Shown here piece after piece: positions 25,793 to 36,293 of a stretch of DNA of 64,000 nucleotides. A model generated the notes under the pieces. The model was not told the DNA's origin, made no database searches, and saw nothing but the letters and a program-made list of their open reading frames with translations. The number at the start of each line of letters is the position of its first letter. The first letter of the stretch is position 1. Both the position numbers and the translations under genes were made by a program. Source of the DNA: Parietaria judaica (taxonomy: Eukaryota; Streptophyta; Magnoliopsida; Rosales; Urticaceae); assembly GCA_954871525.1 (NCBI GenBank), contig OX940862.1, forward strand, positions 11,924,501 through 11,988,500, in the 5' to 3' direction.

Positions 25793-26256
25793 GGGTTAAT
25801 GACGACAAAAATACCCAAAGCTTGGTCAAAGAACCCTTCATGTACCCAAAGTCTAAAAGTGGTGGCAAAAATACCCGAAGTCACTTTTGGGGAGTTGACC
25901 ACTCCATTCTCGTAAACCAGTTAACTTACCCATTAATTCTGGCCATGCGGACAAACGTGGACTGCTTACGTAACATTTTTTTGCCACGTGGATGAGCCAT
26001 ATCAGCCTCATTTACGACAAAATAACGCATTGAACCCCAATTAAGCTCGTCCACGTGGCAAAAAAATGATAAGTCAAAAATGCAGGGTTGTCCACGACTC
26101 CACGTGGCCAGAGTTTACGGGTAAGTTAACTAGTTACGAACATTGAGTAGTCAACGCTCCAAATGTGACTTTGAGTACTTTTGCCACCACTTTTAAACTT
26201 TGAGTACACGGAGGGTTTTTTGACCAAACTTTGGGTGTTTTTACCGTCATTAACCC
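25793..26256. mobile_element. Mutator-like foldback MITE with 9-bp target duplication
   Basis: The 464-bp element starts GGGTTAATGACG and ends CGTCATTAACCC. The arms pair over about 200 bp (for example AAAAGTGGTGGCAAAA against TTTTGCCACCACTTTT), so it is nearly one long palindrome with no coding capacity. Flanks AACAAAATA at 25784-25792 and 26257-26265 are a perfect 9-bp duplication, the hallmark of Mutator-superfamily insertion. Near-perfect flanks suggest a fairly young copy. Confidence 0.9.
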
Positions 26257-27439
26257 AACAAAATATAACATAGCATAACTAATTAACAAATAATCTTAAA
26301 CGTAATCAAATTACACTAAGTAACTAATCATGTAATATTTTTCAAACATGATTATGAAGTTATTTGTTTATTCTTGAAATTTATGCTCCTTCAACTCTAA
26401 GTTTCTGCATAACATTAACAAGATCAAGTCTTGTACTTTCATGACGTAACAAAAAATTGTTCAAAGTGATTGTCGCTATAATTGCACCATTGCATGAAAA
26501 CAAACAATATTTCACTGATATAACCTTCAAAGTTCAAACTATGTATTATGATTTCAATATTCTTTACGTCTTGTATAAGAATTTTAACAAAAAAAAAAAT
26601 ATAATTATTATCTAATACTTTATAATTAATTATTTAATGATATAATAAATTTTGGTAGTCCCAGTATTATTAACTTGTAGAGGTTTTACTGTATACAAAA
26701 ATGTGGAAAAGTAGTGTATTAATGGTGACATACACTATAGATTAATATGCTTAAGTTGTACTCAATTGAAGCGACATGTCATAGACTCGACTTTTTTTTA
26801 AGTGGTATATATACTCAGAATCACCGACTGCGACGGGAGATCCAGTCTTTAGCCCGTGGCTTGGCCAACCAATGAATCAGCTTGAGGGCTTGGCTCGGCA
26901 TGGACTAAAAAGGTAGCTCTTTCTTCCTAATGTTGTCGCTCGTCCACAATAAAATAATCGGAGGATAAGAATCAAGAGTTTTTGGTTTTTGAAAATCGAA
27001 AAGGGAAAGAATCTAATTTGATGGCAAAAAAAAAAGTGGTCGACAACTTGAATATATATGTCACTGTTAGATCTAGATCTAGGTGTGCAATTGGTCGGTT
27101 AACCTGTTTTTTCTCATTATTTGGTATCCTTAACCTAATTCTGGTTGTTCGTATTTTAATAACCTTAACTTGTTTTTAAAATCCGGTTAACCGATTTTGG
27201 CATGAAAGAACGACAATCGTTTTAGTTATTAGAAAACAGTCGCATTATGAGAAAAACAACATTCAGAACTGATAAAAACGACATCAATTCCTTGACATAC
27301 GACAACATTCTGAATTTACAACAACGACATGATGTCGTCGTCTCTCTCCCTCAGAAGCGTGGCTTCTGCTTTGGGAGTTGATCAAGAACAATGCCTTCAA
27401 ATGGAAAATCCTTGTCAATGATCCGATATAATAACAAAC

Positions 27440-27441
27440 AT

Positions 27442-27481
<40 letters not shown>
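27440..27481. repeat. Compound (CA)n(TA)n microsatellite
   Basis: About 16 bp of CA repeats run directly into about 26 bp of TA repeats, ending about 55 bp upstream of the PPR start codon, probably in its promoter or leader. Confidence 0.9.
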
Positions 27482-27488
<7 letters not shown>

Positions 27489-27535
27489 TATGTATTGATG
27501 GGCTTGTGGCCATTCTTGGATTGCTTGAATGAACA

Positions 27536-29131
27536 ATGAAGCTACGATGTTTTTCATCGTTGATCTCATCTCCAGACCATCTTGCTCTGTGTTTGAACAA
27601 ATGCCTGAAACGAAAGGCACTAAGAGCAGGCAAGCAAGTCCACGCGACCTTGCTCTGCTCCGGGATCGACATGGACGTGCTGTCTCTTGGCTCGAAGCTC
27701 GTTGGAATGTACGCGAGCTGCTTCGACATGAGATCCGCGGAGCTTCTGCTCGGCAAGATTCGGAAGCCCAACGTCTTCGCCTTCAATTGGATGATCTTCG
27801 CCTCGGCGTTCGCCGGAGATTGCGAAGCCGCTATCGGGTACTTCTGTTCGATGCGAAAGCTGGCCATGATTGGGAATAAGTTCACGTTCACGAGCTTGCT
27901 CAAAGCTTGCCTCGGTTTGATGGACATGGAAATGGGGAAGAAGGTCCATGCCGTGGTGACTGTGATGGGGTTCGAGAGTGACGTGTCGATAGCGAACGCC
28001 ATGATAGACATGTACTGTAAATGTGGAAGCTTGAGTTATGCGCGAGAGCTGTTTGATAGAATGCCTAGTAGAGATATTCCTTGCTGGACTTCCATGATTA
28101 GTGGTTATTTCGGCGCCGGTGAGACTGAGCTCGCGAACGGGTTGTTCGAGCGGATGAAACTGGAAGGACCCGAGCCGAGTGATTTCACGTGGAACGCCAT
28201 GATAGTGGGAAATGCTCGATGCGGAGAGACGAGCAAAGCTTTTTCTTTGTTTGACGAGATGAAAAGCGAAGGGTTTTTACCAGATTTGATCACTTGGAAT
28301 GGGATAATCTCGGGTTTTGCTCAAAGCCAGAATTCGTTAGAAGCTTTGGGAACGTTTCGGGAAATGATACTCGCGGGAGTCCGACCGAATACGGTGACCA
28401 TCACGGCGTTACTCCCGATATGCGGTCCGACTGGATCCATTAAAATTGGGAGACAAATTCACGGGTTGGTTTTCAGGACCGGGCTCGGAATTAACACCTT
28501 TGTTGCTTGTGCTCTGATCGATATGTACTCAAAATGCGGCGACGTGAAAAACGCTAGTAACGTTTTTGAAAGTGTTTATAAAAAGAACGTTCCGCTGTGG
28601 AATTCGATGATAGGATGCTACGGGAAACACGGTTTGGCTGATTCCTCTTTGCAGCTTTTCGATAAAATGCAAGATGAAGAAATGCAGGTGAACGAAGTGA
28701 CATTGGTTTCGGTTCTCTCTGCTTGCAGCCACGGCGGGTTGGTCCAGAGAGGAGTACAGATTTTCTGGTCCATGAAAGAAAGGTACGGAATGGAGCCGAG
28801 CAAAGAGCATTATGCGTGTCTAGTCGATCTCTTATGCCGTTCGGGGAAGATCGATGAAGCTTACAGAGTCTTGAACGGTTTACCGATAGAAATCACGGAC
28901 TCTATTGCTGGAGCTTTCTTTCACGGCTGCAAAATCCATGGAAGAACGGACTTGGCAAAAGCGATGACTGATCTCATGGAAACGACGCTGAAGAAATCCG
29001 GAGGTTTCGTCACGTTATCGAACATTCATGCTGGTCATGGAGATTGGAAAGAGGTTCAGAACATACGGCGAGCGATGAAGGATAAGAATGTCCTTAAAAC
29101 CCCGGGGTTTAGCCGGCTTGAAGATAAATGA
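27536..29131 (+). CDS. Pentatricopeptide repeat protein, PLS class, E-type (At5g59600-like)
   Basis: An intronless 531-aa frame, the usual state for plant PPR genes. Repeats of 31-36 residues run through the protein: KQVHATLLCSGIDMDVLSLG, ANAMIDMYCKCGSLSYAREL, PSDFTWNAMIVGNARCGETS, PDLITWNGIISGFAQSQNSL and FVACALIDMYSKCGDVKNAS are typical helices. The region after about 440 (HYACLVDLLCRSGKIDEAYR) leads into E-type motifs, and no DYW deaminase domain follows. Length and order match At5g59600 (about 534 aa). PLS-E proteins act as sequence-specific RNA-binding factors for organelle transcripts, often C-to-U editing with a DYW partner. The short N-terminus may be the organelle signal. RNA target unknown. 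Confidence 0.93.
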   Translation: MKLRCFSSLISSPDHLALCLNKCLKRKALRAGKQVHATLLCSGIDMDVLSLGSKLVGMYASCFDMRSAELLLGKIRKPNVFAFNWMIFASAFAGDCEAAIGYFCSMRKLAMIGNKFTFTSLLKACLGLMDMEMGKKVHAVVTVMGFESDVSIANAMIDMYCKCGSLSYARELFDRMPSRDIPCWTSMISGYFGAGETELANGLFERMKLEGPEPSDFTWNAMIVGNARCGETSKAFSLFDEMKSEGFLPDLITWNGIISGFAQSQNSLEALGTFREMILAGVRPNTVTITALLPICGPTGSIKIGRQIHGLVFRTGLGINTFVACALIDMYSKCGDVKNASNVFESVYKKNVPLWNSMIGCYGKHGLADSSLQLFDKMQDEEMQVNEVTLVSVLSACSHGGLVQRGVQIFWSMKERYGMEPSKEHYACLVDLLCRSGKIDEAYRVLNGLPIEITDSIAGAFFHGCKIHGRTDLAKAMTDLMETTLKKSGGFVTLSNIHAGHGDWKEVQNIRRAMKDKNVLKTPGFSRLEDK

Positions 29132-32100
29132 GAAGTGAAGACATACTCTTTACGTCACTAGTTTCGGAGCATCGATTCCCCTTCTTCGTGCAGACGGTTG
29201 CTCGAAATGAAAAAGGTGATTCTAGGGTTTACAAGGCATATTCTAACTCATTTTAGTCCTAATTTGAATAGGCGATAAGATGTTAAAAACTTTTTCGCAA
29301 CTTAATTGTACATCCGTTGACATATTAACGTTGCCTTTGAAGTTTTCATCGTTAACTTCGGACCGTTTATTAAACGACAATTTTTCGTACATTTATAACA
29401 CTCTTAAGTTCTGCATTACATCACATGTGACTTAAAATTTGGCGGAATCCATATTTTTTTTTTTTACCGATCATGGAAAATTACTACAATTTACAAGACA
29501 TAGTTATTATTCTTAAAAAATTAGGTGTTGTGTGCAGTCAGTGCAGATCTAGCAAGACAGAAGACAAGGACAAAACGACATGATCCAAGCTTTGCCAAAC
29601 GACATAACATCACATATTGCTTAGTCAATTCTTCAATATGACAGGTATTATTTATTTATCCAATAATGTAAAATATCAACATGTCAATTGTATTTGTATG
29701 ATAATACTCAAATTTGTTCAATAATATTTTTATCTTATTTAGGAGTGGAGAGAGAGATTTAATTCACCTAAAAAAAGACCATGCCCTGTCTGTGGCCTGT
29801 GACTCTTGTCCATGTATGAGGGTTTTCATGGACCACACCATTTTTTTAATTATTATTATTGGACCCACTTGTACAAATGTTACTAAAAGTGTTGATAAAA
29901 TTACAAAATTGTTTCACAAGATTTTGGTTGAAGAAAATGTAAATATAAGCATGGAGTACAAAGGACGTGACATAATTCAATGCAGAACATATAATATATT
30001 TTTCGAATTTTATTAATAAATAATATGTCCTAATTGTAATAATTTTGGAGGAAAATGAATAAAGGGCTATGAAAAAAAGTCAAAAGTGATTATAAGTATC
30101 TTTTAAGATACAAACGGTTTTGAAGCAATACTTGTGGACTAAAAACCACTGTCTTATTCAGCTTGCTGTCATCCATTATTAATTATCATGTCTTATTATT
30201 TATTTATGTTATTTTTTCCCCTTTGTTCTTTATGCATTCAATTTCATCCATATGATATCAAATTATCAATACAAATGTAAAAATGGTTTTCTGAGATAAT
30301 ATGGTGAGAAGGAAAAGGTGAAAATGAAATAGTGCAACTAGATATTATGCTTGTGATTGCGTGGCATGAAATTTTAGCAATGATTTTGCAGAAGAAAGGG
30401 AAGTATTACTAAGTATTAATAATTTAGCTAGACTCCCTCAAAAAAAAAAAAAAGAAGCTAGACTAAAATGGAAGTATTATTATAGAAAGACATAAATTTG
30501 AAATTGAAGGCATGAAAAATAATTCAATGATTTATGCAATTCCTCTACTTAGTACTAAGTAGATAAGGGTGGTTGGCTGTGACTTTAAATTTCAAAGACA
30601 TAATATTTATTTATTTATTTGATTGTTGTTTTCAAAATAGTAATCTTGTGACCCCCTTGTGAAAATTACAACGTAATTCGCGGCGTAAGTATAAGTCTTT
30701 TTTATTATTTTTTGGTATTTTAACATTTACATTGTTTGACCATTATTTATACTGTTGTGGTCTTATGGTATATGAATTAGACTTTATATTATATGTAAAA
30801 AAAAAATCAAGGACTTACATAAAAAAATATCTCAAAAAAAAAAAACATAGAATATTAAAATATAAGATCTTATATTTGCTAACAAAATAACAATATATAT
30901 ATATATATATATTACTATAAAAAAAAAAATAGTATAACAAATTAGCTATAGCAAATGGTCAAACATATATACTTGCGCCACAAACTATGTCGTAAAAACT
31001 TCTTACTTGAATTGCAAATGACACTCAATTTCTTAATTAGTGTAACAAAAAATATACCATCTCAAAAAATTAACCATGAGTAAGAACTAAGAAGGTCTAC
31101 TATTGCCAAAATTTCAATATCTTATAAACATGGTTTTTATTTCTTCATAAAAACGGATTCAGATTTCAGTGCCCTTTTAAGGTTTCGGTCATGGGACAAA
31201 ACAAAGACTAAGCAAAGATTACAACTTTGATTAACAAAGCTAATGATAGGACACAAAAAACGACAACCACATTTCACCGCCAGTAAATTACCAAAATGTC
31301 CTCGATATCTTAATTTCCTCACACAACACAAACAAAGAGACTTTAGAGCAGAATCAAACAAAATATCCACACTTGACGCTTCAAACCTCTCTCTGTGAGC
31401 TTCGTACTTGCCCAGGTTCTCGTTTTCTTTGAGTTCTTTACACTTTTGCTATATCTATACATGTATATATATATATATATATGATTATCTCAAATGTTTA
31501 TTTATCATCTGGGCTATCCACCATATGCCATTTAGATCAGAAGATTTTGCGTGAAACCCATTATTTCTTTTCAGCTTCAGAGTTCAAATCCACTGATAAA
31601 GAAGCTACCTTGGATTCGAAGCAATGGGTTTCAAGCTAAGGCTTTCATCATAGAAGGTATGAGATATATTTATATTTATGTATTTTGTGATTGGAATTTG
31701 TGTATTTTCTCAGCTCGTTGTCTTGTTTATTCTGTGTGATTTGGGAATTGAATGATTCATTCGATATCAAGTACATGCAAATTAGTTTATTGGTACTCTT
31801 TTTGTTATTATTTATTTTTATAATCGTTCTTGCTTGTTTATGGTTTTGGAATTTGATATGCTCTGTTTTGATGGTGATTTCAATGTCATGTTGTTGATTT
31901 ATATATTTACTTGAATTTATGTTTTGCATGTTTCATTTTCTTAAGTGGGTTTACAATTTTGTCAATAATACTCATGAACTGTGAAAAAAAATTCAGTCTT
32001 GCTCTTGGGATTTCCCTCAAATTAAGAACTAATCTTAATGTTCATTTTCGCCTTTAACCCGGCAATTAAAATTAGGCAAAAGTATGATGTTTTAAACTAA

Positions 32101-32674
32101 GAAAGTACCGTGAATTGATGTATATATATATATATATCAATGAAAACTGAAAAGTATATAATATAAGTTAAATTATGAGATGTCTTTACAATGAATGTTG
32201 TATTTGTTAGGAAAGAGTAATGATCTATACACGTATATATCAAATGTGGAAATAAAATTAGATCGAGTAATAGATTTCGATCCACAGATGTTCCTTAAGA
32301 TCTCAATTAGATGATGTTATTACCAGAAGGAAATCGTGCACTTACGGGCCAACCAATTTATATCGTCCATAACGATAACAATCTAGAGTTCTGTGTTATT
32401 ATTTGAGATTTAACTAAATATGTGGACCACAAAATTGTGATATCATAATATAATTTTCATTATTGTCCCGGAGTTGTGTGACTTCTGATAGTTATGATCA
32501 TTATCCATTTGCACTCGCTGCAAACAAACTGTTTAAATTCTCGAAATGGAGACCGCTCTTCAGATCTTAACTCCTTAAAACATGTTATGATTAATCTATC
32601 TCTGGTTTTGCAGAAGAAATCGTCTCGTTCTTGCATGAATTATATAATTTTTTGCTAGTTAATATAGTAAGATT
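29132..32674. other. AT-rich intergenic and leader of the AT-hook gene
   Basis: From 29132 to about 31380 there is no credible gene, only A/T runs and a (TA)n at about 30894-30911. From about 31390 a leader appears: probable non-coding exon(s) ending with donor GAAG|GTATGAG at 31656, a TA-rich intron, and acceptor TTTTGCAG at 32613, 61 bases before the ATG. The leader exon contains a 9-codon uORF at 31624-31653. Confidence 0.45.
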
Positions 32675-33088
32675 ATGGGTAGAGGAAGAGGAAAGGGGAA
32701 GAGGCTAGTTATCTCCAATCACGATGATACTGCGAGCGGCGATGAAGAGAAGATTCCCGCTCAGAAGAAACGGGGAAGACCTCAGAAGCCATTGAAGGAC
32801 GAGATCGAGGAAGAAGATTTTGTGAAGATAGAGGAAGAAGAATCCGAGAATGCAAAATCCGGAATCTCAACCAAAGAGGCGAATAATATATCTCTAATAG
32901 AGAATGGAAAGAAGAGAAAGCGAAATCTGCAGGCGAAGGAGAAGCCGGAATCTGTCAAGGATGAAAATGGCACCGGGAAAAAGTCAACTGCCGAGGAGTT
33001 GACCAAGCCTAATGGTTTCCGGCATAACGGAAGCCGCCGGAAAAACAAACCGCGACGAGCGGCTGAAGCGGGCGTCGAGTGCAAGTGA
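32675..33088 (+). CDS. Small AT-hook nuclear protein
   Basis: One coding exon, 137 aa. It begins MGRGRGKGKRLVISNHDD, has an AT-hook KKRGRPQKP at about 31-39 for minor-groove DNA binding, an acidic middle (IEEEDFVKIEEEESE), a KKRKR basic cluster that could be a nuclear localisation signal, and the conserved tail FRHNGSRRKNKPRRAAEAGV, then ECK. I recognise the ends as a conserved plant family of unknown function. The protein looks intrinsically disordered throughout. A spliced leader with a short uORF precedes it. Confidence 0.75.
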   Translation: MGRGRGKGKRLVISNHDDTASGDEEKIPAQKKRGRPQKPLKDEIEEEDFVKIEEEESENAKSGISTKEANNISLIENGKKRKRNLQAKEKPESVKDENGTGKKSTAEELTKPNGFRHNGSRRKNKPRRAAEAGVECK

Positions 33089-33906
33089 GGCTTTTCTAGT
33101 TTATTTACTCTTTTGCCTCTCAAGCTTTAGTTTTTTTTCTTTGGTTCATCCAATTTTGGAATTCACAATGCTGGCTGTAATATTGATGAAATACTAACAT
33201 TGTTACTTTTGACCAGTTTCTATCATTCTTCTTTCACTTTTGTCGTATAATTACTGTCTAGTTTCTTACCGGAGGAAGGGCAATTTAGTCATTTAGTATT
33301 ATGTTACGTATCTTTACGTCGTTTGGTTAGTTTGCGACAAACAAAGGCTTTTGCTTATGTCTAAATTCACAACAAAATAAATTCAAGTTTTGAATTTACT
33401 TAACTTTTTCATTAATTGGTTCAGCTTTATTTGATATAAGAAATCTAATTAAACCGCAAATCCGCATTCAATAAGTAAATGCGAAATTTATAACATTTTC
33501 AAGTTAATTGTATTTTATATACTAATGTGCGATTCCATCCTTTATATTCGAAAAAATAGTCGAGGGTGAAGATCTTTTTTCTTTTTCTTTTAAAAAAATT
33601 CTCTTTAAATATTTCTAATTTTGATTTTTTTTTATTCCGATCTATATCCTGATGAGAAGTTTCATAAACGGGCCTCGGGCCTCGTATCTCTTCCTTATGT
33701 TTCATCGATTTTGGCTCTCTTTCATCGGTTTTGTTCGCTTCTGTTTCATCGATTTTGTTTTGATAATCCTATATGATAAATCCTTTTCTTAAATATTGAG
33801 TAGAATTCACAATTTGATTCGAAAAAGTGATTAAATAAATTATAGAGTCAAATCGAATACTCAAAATTCTTGTTGAAATTCCATTGACAATGTCAACAAA
33901 CTCTTG

Positions 33907-34925
33907 ATTCACAATTCAATTTGAAAAATGATAGATAATCACTGAATATAAAACAATTAATACTGAGTTTAATTCGAATACTGAATTTAATTTAAACTCG
34001 TACATAGTTTAATTTGAAAAAGGATAGATAATAAATTAACATTTAGTCTCTGAATGATCATTGGCAAGTCGCCTTTCAAAAGATCTCTCTGTATTATATA
34101 TAGGTCGCCTTGTCCAAAACTTTGTTATTCAATCTCGTTGTGGGACTTTCTACCCTCACCAACGATCCTTCGTTTGCGTTCGAATCTCATCTCACTGCTC
34201 TCTCTCTCTCTCTCGATGAGGAATCAACTTTCAACTTTCAGGCATTCACAATTCAATTTGAAAAAGGATAGATAATCATTGAATATAAAACAATTAATAT
34301 TGAGTTTAATTTAAACTCATACATAGTTTAATTTGAAAAAGGATAGATAATAAATTAACATTTAGTCTCTGAATGATCATTGGCAAGTCGCCTTTCAAAA
34401 GATCTCTCTGTATTATATATAGGTCGCCTTGTCCAAAACTTTGTTATTCAATCTCGTTGTGGGACTTTCTACCCTCACCAACGATCCTTCGTTTGCGTTC
34501 GAATCTCATCTCACTGCTCTCTCTCTCTCTCGATGAGGAATCAACTTTCAGGCATTCACAATTCAATTTGAAAAAGTGATTATCTCTCTCTCTCGATGAG
34601 GAATCAACTTTCAGGCATTCACAATTCAATTTGAAAAAGGATAGATAATCACTGAATATAAAACAATTAATATTGAGTTTAATTTAAACTCATACATAGT
34701 TTAATTTGAAAAAGGATAGATAATCAATTAACATTTAGTCTCTGACGATCATTGGCAAGTCGCCTTTCAAAAGATCTCTCTCTATTATATATAGGTCGCC
34801 TTGTCCACAACTTTGTCATTCAATCTCGATGTGGGACTTTCTACCCTCGCCAACAATCCTTCGTTCGCGTTTAAATCTCATCTCACTGCTCTCTCTCTCT
34901 GGCTGGAATCAACTTTTAGGCTATG
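33907..34925 (+). repeat. Three tandem copies of a promoter-like unit
   Basis: Units start at about 33907, 34244 and 34618 (each beginning ATTCACAATTCAATTTG), with an extra 64-bp partial copy at 34554-34617. Each unit has an AT-rich upstream part, GATCATTGGCAAGTCGCC, a TATA-like TATTATATATAGGTCGCC, a GTGGGACTTTCTACCCTC block, a CT microsatellite and, in the first two units, CGATGAGGAATCAACTTTC. Units 1 and 2 are nearly identical; unit 3 is more diverged. Confidence 0.9.
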
Positions 34926-35822
34926 CTAAAGCTGCTTGCATCTCTGTGAGTATTTTGTGACAATAAGGCTTTTTAGTCATTTTCACCGATAGTTTGTTTT
35001 GGCTTGTTCCTTGCCCAGTCTCTTTCAAGGTTCGATTAAGATTTTTAGGGGATAATTCACGTGGAATAGAGTTAATATAGTTGTTAGCTTTTAAGTTTAG
35101 TAATTTTTACTTAATTTCTTTAGCGATTTCGAATTATTGTTAATGGTTGTTATCCATCGACATGCGACATACTCGTAAAATAGAAGGGCGATATCTGATC
35201 GGTATCGGTATTTAGAGCCTTGCTTGTATCAACTTTTTTAGCATTTTAATTATTTATTTTAGCCATAACTTCCAGGTTTCTACCCTGATCATAAATAACA
35301 TATTATTTGTACTTGAAACTATGATTTTTATATATCCATTAAAGGTACTTTAACAATTGGGCCGGTTTAATAAACAAACTTTTTCAAATCGGAAACGATT
35401 ATGGAAGATCCGAAAAACCCAATAGACTCAGCCGAAAAATCTGTATCATCTTCCGGTCTTACCTCTTATGGAAGTGACGGAAGTGTTTTCTATTTTATTT
35501 TTAGCCTAATGTAATTTGGATTATAGAAATACTTGTAATTTACATTTTTATTAATATGTATATGTATATATATTTTAGGAATGTCTCTACTTGATGCTCT
35601 GATCGAGCATGTGACCAAAAGGCAGTTACACAAGAATTTGCCCCAAAATGTCATTGACCAGACATATTGTCCAATAAAATAGCTAAAATATAATAGTGAG
35701 GAAGGAACCCAATAATTCTAAATAAATATTAATGTAATCTATATCTGATTTGAAATTTTGGATTATTGTCCAGTCCACTACTAATTTTGGTGCGTGGAGT
35801 GCTCATTGAAATTCTCTCATAA

Positions 35823-36115
35823 TTTGTCAATCAATTAGGTCAAATTTATATCAATTTCTAGACCTAAATTAAAGTATTAGATTACTGGTAAACTAGAAAT
35901 GTAATCTATACATTTAAGTAAAACTCGCGTATTTGTATTAATCTTATATATAAAAGAAAATTGACATTTGTCAATCAATAAGGTCAAATTAATATCAATT
36001 TATAGACATAATACAAGATTACGGGTAAACTAGACATTTAATCTGTCCACTTATGTATAATTCACATATTTTTATTAATCTTATATCAAAGAAATTGACA
36101 TGTAAGGTTAATTAA
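35823..36115 (+). repeat. Two-copy tandem repeat, period about 144 bp
   Basis: TTTGTCAATCAATTAGGTCAA at 35823 recurs as TTTGTCAATCAATAAGGTCA at 35967. Downstream blocks (ATATCAATTTxTAGAC, TTACxGGTAAACTAGA, TATTAATCTTATAT) repeat in the same order. Entirely AT-rich, non-coding. Confidence 0.8.
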
Positions 36116-36254
36116 TTCATATTTAAATAGCCTCAGTTTTGCTGAGTTTTCCTCTCATTATAATTATCCGAATTAAATTATCTTGGATGAAAAACTATAT
36201 TAAACAAAAATAGTCAAGCAAATTTAGTTTGGGGGCTCTTTGAAATGAATTGCC

Positions 36255-36257
<3 letters not shown>

Positions 36258-36288
<31 letters not shown>
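36258..36288. repeat. (TA)n microsatellite
   Basis: About 31 bp of uninterrupted TA repeats in intergenic DNA. Confidence 0.95.

Positions 36289-36293
<5 letters not shown>

Larger units (their letters stand above)
24663..27535. other. Intergenic with a diverged duplication and a Mutator-like MITE
   Basis: Holds the H3 3' UTR, a duplicated segment (25106-25700), a 464-bp foldback element (25793-26256), AT-rich spacer, a GC-richer patch at about 26815-26915 and a CA/TA microsatellite just before the PPR gene. No additional gene supported. Confidence 0.5.

Noticed and set aside
29714..30016. 100-codon frame in AT-rich spacer
   Set aside because: Low-complexity residues and no domain or splice context.
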